Of a stretch of DNA of 38,557 bases, positions 34,475-38,557 are shown one piece after another. This DNA comes from Candidatus Lambdaproteobacteria bacterium RIFOXYD2_FULL_56_26. GTDB lineage: Bacteria > SAR324 > XYD2-FULL-50-16. The notes under the pieces are model-generated. The model saw nothing but the letters and a program-made list of their open reading frames with translations, ran no database searches and had not been told where the DNA came from. The stretch lies in contig MFNF01000016.1 in assembly GCA_001783715.1 (NCBI GenBank), positions 1 to 38,557 of the forward strand. Reading direction: 5' to 3'. Position 1 is the first letter of the stretch, and each line of letters opens with the position of its first letter. Made by a program: the position numbers and the translations under genes.

Positions 34475-34724
34475 CGGAAAGGCTTTAGAGAAGCCTGAAA
34501 ATACGAGGAAATTTACCTCCAGGGATACGACTCTGCCGAAGCCTTACGCAAGGGATTGAAGGGGTACTTTGATTTTTACAACTTCGAGCGACCTCACCAT
34601 TCGTTGGGCGGCAGAACCCCCGCAGAGGTTCACGTTGGTTCAGACCCAATCCAGGGTCTGGCCGCTTGAACCAAGCCGGATTCTATCTTGTTTTGGCCGG
34701 ATTCGTGTCTGGACAATGGGGTCC
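34474..34724 (+). pseudogene. Remnant of the 3' end of an IS3-family transposase (OrfB) with its terminal repeat
   Basis: From 34502 to a TGA at 34668-34670 the frame reads YEEIYLQGYDS, then KGYFDFYNFERPHHSLGGRTPAEVH, the standard end of the IS3-family integrase-type transposase. Just upstream the homology continues in another frame as AERL-stop-RSLK (34474-34500), where the family has ERLWRSLK. So a Trp codon has become TAG and one base has been inserted at about 34501. The remaining DNA to 34724 is the non-coding IS end, finishing GGACAATGGGGTCC. The upstream catalytic part is absent. Confidence 0.85.
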
Positions 34725-34961
34725 TCTTCAGAGTATGCACACAAAGAAGCTCTTGCGAAATCGTACCATAGCTACAAAAAGCAAATTGAAGCTCTTGGTG
34801 AAACCTCAGAAGATTTGAAACTAAAACTGATTGAGCAAGCGATTGAGGTAATCGGTTACAATACTTCTGACACTTTAGATAAAAAACACGGTGTTCAGGC
34901 TCCATCGCATGCCATGTTGGATAGAATTCTGCAGGCCGTTAACCCAGGGGCTTCTAGGTGA
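34716..34961 (+). CDS. Small helical protein of unknown function, first gene of the island
   Basis: No family recognised. From ATG 34716 the product has 81 residues, almost all predicted helix: EYAHKEALAKSYHSYKKQIEAL, then DLKLKLIEQAIEVIGYNTSDTL and HAMLDRILQAVNP. The ATG, GGG and TCC codons are the last bases of the IS3 terminal sequence, so the IS end supplies the start and the original N-terminus may be lost. It lies 39 bases upstream of the nuclease-like gene on the same strand. AT-rich codons match that gene and differ from the rest of the window. A partner or regulator of the nuclease is a reasonable inference from position only. Confidence 0.5.
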   Translation: MGSSSEYAHKEALAKSYHSYKKQIEALGETSEDLKLKLIEQAIEVIGYNTSDTLDKKHGVQAPSHAMLDRILQAVNPGASR

Positions 34962-35000
34962 ATTTGCGTGCATTTTTTATTTTTATAGAGAGGACGGATA

Positions 35001-36440
35001 ATGGGAAAAAGAATACAGGGAATTTCGCTATCTGGGCACCTAAAAGCAGCTTACCATGTTGACCGGAAAGCCTTTTCTTCAACGGGTTCATTTGATCCGA
35101 ACCTCGTTAAAGACTCACCTTTTTTTATTGATCCAACCCTATTAGACGGTTGCAAGGAACCTGAATTTCTTAATTCAAGACAAGCGGTCCATACACATTT
35201 CGATAAAATTCTGAATCTTATCGCACTAAGTGAGAAAGTAGGAGACCGGGCATGGCGAGAGGCCAAGAAAATGCTAATTTTTCCTGAAGTCGCCAGTATG
35301 GGGCTAGGGTACTCAAAATCAAGTACTAGAGGGCGAGGGCTCGGGGAAAAAATAGCGGATACCCTGTTAGAAACAATTTCCTTACTAGTAGATTCTGGAA
35401 TTCGAGACCCGAATGTTTTTGAGTTGTTGGGGCTTTTTGAGCCAGGGGTTGGGACGGATTTAATCAGCGATATGATCGGGAATATCTTGCTCCCGAATTT
35501 TGAAAAATATTCACACCGAGTGTTTAACACATTAAAAGTTCAGCTTGTCCCGCACAAAGGAAAGCTTATTTTTCCGCACCCTATGGATGAAAGAATCCCT
35601 CTTCTTTTAGTCCCAAGAGACATTCTCTCCGATTTGCCTATAGCCCATGATTTTTCAGATATCGAGCGTGTTGTTTTTGAAAATGAAGAATTACGCAGGA
35701 GGTTTAATGAAATTTTAGGGAAAAGATGGAAAGAGCTTTTTAATAATGCGCCAAAACGAGAAATCAAAAAAGTCCTCATAGAGCATCCCGGTATTTTGAA
35801 AGAACTTCTGGAGACTTATCATTCAAAATCGGGGACAAAATATGATTTCACGTCCGATCCAAAAGGACTGATAAATTGGCAAATTGCTGCAGAAGATATT
35901 ATTAGTCGGTTTCCTCTACAGCTTTCATTCAAAATCCTGCCTCACCTCACCCGAAAGAACGTTTATAAGCTAGTTTGCGAATTGGCCGAACACTTTAAAC
36001 AAATTATCGAGTCCAACGGTTTATGGCGGAACTTCTATGCAGATCGAGGTACTTTCGCTAATCCTCTACACGAGTCTTATGGCCAGAATTTGTTTTTTTC
36101 TACTGCCTACCTATACTGCCAGCAGAAGAATATCGACATTTCTCCAGAGACTGATGCGGGAACAGGCCCAATTGATTTCAAATTCTCTCGCGGTACTCGT
36201 GAAAAAGTACTTGTAGAGTTGAAGCTTTCCACTAATGCGAGACTTGCGCATGCGTACACCAAACAAGTTCCGATATATCAAAAATCAAATCGAACCACAG
36301 ACTCCATTATTGTAGTGGTGATTGTATCTCAAAAAGAATCCTACCTTGAAAAATTAGAAGAAGAAATGAAGCGTTCACCAAATGGCCCCAAGGTGATTTT
36401 TATTGATGCACTTCAAAAGAAGAGTGCAAGCACGGCCTAG
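35001..36440 (+). CDS. Uncharacterised protein with a C-terminal PD-(D/E)XK nuclease-like domain
   Basis: The 479-residue product has an N-terminal domain I do not recognise (about 1-330, including SPFFIDPTLLDG and GVGTDLISDMIGNILLPNF) and a C-terminal segment with the restriction-endonuclease-fold pattern. E358 lies on the preceding helix (LHESYGQNLFF), D392 in GTGPIDFKFS, and E406-x-K408 in KVLVELKLS, followed by a helix with KQVPIYQKS and a hydrophobic strand (SIIVVVIVS). These are the expected metal-binding and catalytic residues. There are no helicase or methyltransferase motifs. ATG 35001 has GAGG seven bases upstream. With its AT-rich codons, IS3 borders and small upstream partner, it looks like an anti-phage or other DNA-processing gene gained by transfer. 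The defence role is inference; the nuclease fold is supported by motif order only. Confidence 0.7.
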   Translation: MGKRIQGISLSGHLKAAYHVDRKAFSSTGSFDPNLVKDSPFFIDPTLLDGCKEPEFLNSRQAVHTHFDKILNLIALSEKVGDRAWREAKKMLIFPEVASMGLGYSKSSTRGRGLGEKIADTLLETISLLVDSGIRDPNVFELLGLFEPGVGTDLISDMIGNILLPNFEKYSHRVFNTLKVQLVPHKGKLIFPHPMDERIPLLLVPRDILSDLPIAHDFSDIERVVFENEELRRRFNEILGKRWKELFNNAPKREIKKVLIEHPGILKELLETYHSKSGTKYDFTSDPKGLINWQIAAEDIISRFPLQLSFKILPHLTRKNVYKLVCELAEHFKQIIESNGLWRNFYADRGTFANPLHESYGQNLFFSTAYLYCQQKNIDISPETDAGTGPIDFKFSRGTREKVLVELKLSTNARLAHAYTKQVPIYQKSNRTTDSIIVVVIVSQKESYLEKLEEEMKRSPNGPKVIFIDALQKKSASTA

Positions 36441-36598
36441 TGCCAAAAACATGCAACATCAGTATGTGGCTATGTTTTCATAGGGCAATGTATTCGTTTG
36501 GCTTTCACAAAGAAAACACAAAGCCACTCTAGAAACCGCAATGAATTTAACAAAAATGGCGCAGGCCTATCATGAAGCCTCCCCTTGTATTTTGAAGT

Positions 36599-36731
36599 GG
36601 ACCCCATTGTCCAAACATAAATCCGGTCAAAATAAAATAGAATCAGGCTTGGTTTAAGCGGCCAGACCCTGGATTGAGGCTGAACCAAAGTGAACCTTTG
36701 TGGGGGTTCTGCCGCCCTACGTAAGAATAGT
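36599..36731 (-). pseudogene. Second remnant of the same IS3-family 3' end, inverted
   Basis: Read on the minus strand, this segment gives GGRTP, KVHFG and IQGLAA followed by a TAA, then the IS end through TTTGGACAATGGGGTCC. It matches the left remnant at about 105 of 118 bases. Upstream of GGRTP the match fades by about 36731, and a TAG replaces the Leu codon of HSLGG. Only some 130 bases survive. The 158 bases between the nuclease gene and this end hold no gene; a weak stem TGGCTTT/AAAGCCA is present. Confidence 0.8.
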
Positions 36732-36798
36732 GCCGCCGGTCCTTTTGGACTGGGTTGGGCGGTTGCTTTTTTGGTTCCTCTTTAAACGGCTCTCCGCA

Positions 36799-36847
36799 TG
36801 AGGGGTGTTACCCCTCAAACTCCCCACCAAAGGCCGTTGGCCCTTGG
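36799..36847. terminator. Two adjacent hairpins between the island and the permease gene
   Basis: TGAGGGGT (36799-36806), loop GTT, ACCCCTCA (36810-36817) is a perfect 8-bp stem. CCAAAGGCC (36827-36835), loop GTT, GGCCCTTGG (36839-36847) pairs at 8 of 9 positions. They lie 20-68 bases beyond the stop of the minus-strand permease gene, so they probably mark its transcript end. No T-run follows in that direction. Confidence 0.4.
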
Positions 36848-36866
36848 GACCCCACTGTCTTTTTTT

Positions 36867-37679
36867 TTAAAGCAACGCTACCAAGCCGTTGATCAGGTTC
36901 ACCAGCCCCAAAGGCAAAATCACCAATCCCAAAGCCCGTTTGAGCATTGCCGGATTGATCTTGGCCGCCCAAAGCGCCCCCACCCGGTTAAACACAAAGG
37001 CCGTCGGCAACAGCGCAAAAAAACCGGGCAGGTAGAAGTTGTGCCAGATCCCCGGCAGGTCCGAATGGGTGATCGGCTGGAAGCTGTGAAACCCCAATCC
37101 CAAAAGGGTCGCAAAGATCATAAACACCGAAGCAGTCCCCACCGCTTTGGCAATCTTGTACCCTGCCAAAAAATGCATCAAAGGCATCACGACCAACCCA
37201 CCGCCAACCCCAAAAAAGGCGGAAACGCCACCACCACAAAAGCCGATCAATCCATAAACCCAAAAACCGGCATTGTGCTCCGGCGGCTCGGCCTTCTTGG
37301 AGGTATGGATCAACTGGGCGGCCACAAACAGCTCAAAGAGCCCCAACAAAATCTTAAAAGGCTTGGTCGGCAAACCGGCCAACCCCAAGGAAGCCAAAAG
37401 CGCTCCCACCGCTCCCCCCACCACCAAAGGCAGCAAAGGACTCAGGTCCAGGTTGCCCTTCTGCCAGTGGGTCAAAGCACTGCTCAAGATCGAAAAGGAG
37501 ATGACCAACAAGGAGGTGGAAACCGCCACCAAAGGCAGCTCCGACGGAGAGACCCGCCCTTCCAAGCTGTAAACCAAAACGGGGACATACAAAATCCCCC
37601 CACCTAACCCCATCAGCCCAGCCAAGGTTCCGGCCATAGCCCCTGCGGCAATAAAAACCGCAATCAACCACCATTCCAT
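36867..37679 (-). CDS. TSUP-family (TauE/SafE, DUF81) membrane permease
   Basis: TSUP proteins are inner-membrane carriers, usually for sulfur-containing or organic anions. From ATG 37679 the 270-residue protein has about eight membrane helices and the two family half-repeats: GTLAGLMGLGGGILYVPVLVY in the first helix region and CGGGVSAFFGVGGGLVVMPLM in the second half. The long open frame upstream (to 37982) lacks these features; AGGA five bases before ATG 37679 fixes the start. The substrate cannot be told. It lies 223 bases downstream of the HtrA-like gene on the same strand, and no gene is seen in that gap. Confidence 0.9.
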   Translation of the reverse strand: MEWWLIAVFIAAGAMAGTLAGLMGLGGGILYVPVLVYSLEGRVSPSELPLVAVSTSLLVISFSILSSALTHWQKGNLDLSPLLPLVVGGAVGALLASLGLAGLPTKPFKILLGLFELFVAAQLIHTSKKAEPPEHNAGFWVYGLIGFCGGGVSAFFGVGGGLVVMPLMHFLAGYKIAKAVGTASVFMIFATLLGLGFHSFQPITHSDLPGIWHNFYLPGFFALLPTAFVFNRVGALWAAKINPAMLKRALGLVILPLGLVNLINGLVALL

Positions 37680-37902
37680 CAAGTTCCTGTAGGTTCCAAG
37701 ACCGCCCGCCCCTGCCGCCGCTGTCTTGCGGGCCAAAGCCGTTCCGGTCTTGGTTTTTGCCGAAAGTTTAGGGAAGGTTAAGCAGGGATTGGGCCAATTG
37801 GAGAGGAGACTGGGGCCGGACCGGTCGCACTTCCACCGGTCCGCCAGCAGGGAAAGGGAACCCAAGGCGTTTCCCTGTCCCAAAACTTCAAACCTACACC
37901 TC

Positions 37903-38557
37903 TTAAGGAGGAGCAGCCAAGGTGAGGGTGAAGTTCCGTTCCTTGTTGTCCCGGGCGATGGTGAACCGGAGTTTTTCCCCAATCTTGTGTTTCTCCAGGA
38001 CCCCCAACAGGTCGTCTTGGGTCAAGACCGGCTGGCCTTCGATCCCGACGATCACATCGCCCAACAACAGCACCCCTTTGGGGTCCCGTTTGAGCCCTTC
38101 CAAACCCGCCACCGCCGCCGGTCCGCCGGGGACCACTTCGGCGACCACAACCCCCCGAATTCCGTACCGCTGGCTCACTGCGTCCGACAGGGTGTTGATC
38201 CCGATCACTGGGCGCATCAGCCGCCCAAACTGGATCAATTGGGGAATGACATCCTTGACCGTGTTGACCGGGATGGCAAAGCCAATGCCCGAGCTGGCCC
38301 CCGAAGGGCTGATGATCTGGGTATTGACCCCGATCAACCGGCCTTGGGAATCCAACAGCGGACCGCCGGAGTTGCCGGGGTTGATCGCCGCATCGGTCTG
38401 GATCACTCCACGGATGGTCCGGTTGTTGACGCTTTTGATCTCCCTTTCCAAGGCGCTGACCACCCCAGTGGTCAAGGTAGCGTCCAGCCCAAAGGGGTTG
38501 CCGATCGCCAAGACCTTGCGGCCCACTTGCAATCGGCTCGAATCGCCCCGTTCAATG
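37903..38557 (-). CDS. S1C serine protease with PDZ domain (DegP/HtrA family), 5' part beyond the window
   Basis: The frame is open to the window edge, entering as ERGDSSRLQVGRKVLAIGNPFG, the typical middle of a trypsin-like HtrA domain. The catalytic serine is in INPGNSGGPLLD. The strand after it (GRLIGVNTQII, GIGFAIPVNTV) is canonical, and one PDZ domain follows (VIGINTLSDAVSQRYGIRG, then VLLLGDVIVGIEGQPV) to the C-terminus. The catalytic His and Asp and any signal or membrane anchor lie outside. A single PDZ fits a DegS- or HhoB-like periplasmic quality-control protease that recognises exposed C-termini, but the exact type is open. Confidence 0.92.
   Translation of the reverse strand, partial: IERGDSSRLQVGRKVLAIGNPFGLDATLTTGVVSALEREIKSVNNRTIRGVIQTDAAINPGNSGGPLLDSQGRLIGVNTQIISPSGASSGIGFAIPVNTVKDVIPQLIQFGRLMRPVIGINTLSDAVSQRYGIRGVVVAEVVPGGPAAVAGLEGLKRDPKGVLLLGDVIVGIEGQPVLTQDDLLGVLEKHKIGEKLRFTIARDNKERNFTLTLAAPP

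Larger units (their letters stand above)
34474..36731. mobile_element. AT-rich island bordered by inverted IS3-family end remnants
   Basis: Two decayed copies of the same IS3-family 3' end enclose 34725-36598. The left copy lies on the plus strand and the right copy on the minus strand, so both terminal sequences (GGACAATGGGGTCC and its inverse) face inward. Over 118 aligned bases I count about 13 differences by eye. The enclosed 1.87 kb is visibly AT-richer than the flanking housekeeping genes and holds a small helical protein gene and a nuclease-like gene. I infer horizontally acquired cargo mobilised or bracketed by two insertions. Neither IS copy is intact, so it is no longer self-mobile. 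No target duplication was identified. Confidence 0.7.

Noticed and set aside
36470-36688. 72-codon minus-strand frame reading out of the right IS remnant
   Set aside because: It is composed of non-coding IS end sequence plus intergenic DNA, with no start signal.
36858-36866. T-run beside the 36827-36847 hairpin as a plus-strand intrinsic terminator
   Set aside because: The run starts more than 10 bases after the stem and no plus-strand gene ends nearby; the hairpin is better placed for the minus-strand permease.
1-38557. CRISPR arrays, tRNA, rRNA, riboswitches or prophage
   Set aside because: No regularly spaced repeats, cloverleaf sequences, rRNA segments or phage structural genes were seen by eye; a covariance-model search would be needed to exclude small RNAs.

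Overview
The window reads as a GC-rich chromosomal segment of a diderm (Gram-negative) bacterium. It encodes the LPS-assembly protein LptD, several beta-barrel-like secreted proteins ending in an aromatic residue, lipoproteins with lipoboxes plus signal peptidase II, a periplasmic S1C protease and a methyl-accepting chemotaxis protein. The mix (PreP-type M16C protease, UbiD-family decarboxylase, DciA-like helicase loader beside DnaB) would fit a deltaproteobacterial or SAR324/Lambdaproteobacteria-like lineage. That placement is inference only; no rRNA, tRNA or other lineage marker is present.

Layout. (1) 1-83: tail of an IS1595-like transposase, then AT-rich DNA. (2) 217-4375, minus strand: pyrB, a small unknown gene, a cyclic-nucleotide-binding/pentapeptide protein, a secreted protein and a long RelA/SpoT homologue whose synthetase motifs look dead. 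(3) 4539-7429, plus: prmA and glgX, translationally coupled. (4) 7651-11222, minus: a Cys-less rhodanese, a CheA-like ATPase lacking its phospho-histidine and a double LIM-like zinc protein. (5) 11297-14495: a small plus-strand gene, then dnaB-dciA-rsmA on the minus strand, each overlapping the next. (6) 14777-18176, plus: chemoreceptor and two tandem paralogous outer-membrane-type proteins. (7) 18204-22904: PreP-like protease, a small gene, and a UDG-superfamily protein. (8) 23035-28978, plus: htpG, lptD, an outer-membrane-type protein and a lipoprotein. (9) 29076-30362: a membrane/coiled-coil/pentapeptide gene split by one in-frame TAA. (10) 30425-34447, plus: TPR lipoprotein, lspA, UbiD-family decarboxylase. 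(11) 34474-36731: a small genomic island. (12) 36867 to the end, minus: a TSUP permease and the 3' part of an HtrA-like protease.

The island in (11) is the best candidate for something undescribed. Two decayed remnants of the same IS3-family end lie in inverted orientation, with their terminal bases facing inward, around about 1.87 kb of AT-rich DNA. That DNA carries an 81-residue helical protein and a 479-residue protein with a C-terminal PD-(D/E)XK nuclease signature. Composition, IS borders and gene content look like horizontally acquired defence cargo between housekeeping genes. A second theme is catalytically degenerate regulators: the RSH synthetase domain, the rhodanese, the CheA-like P1 domain, the possible DA1-like peptidase site and the UDG motifs each lack key residues while the rest of the fold seems kept.

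Genes in the coupled blocks probably work together. DnaB and its presumed loader DciA are co-expressed. LptD and its downstream secreted and lipid-anchored partners serve the outer membrane. The TPR lipoprotein is made next to the peptidase that matures lipoproteins. Several gene ends carry strong hairpins without a U-tract.
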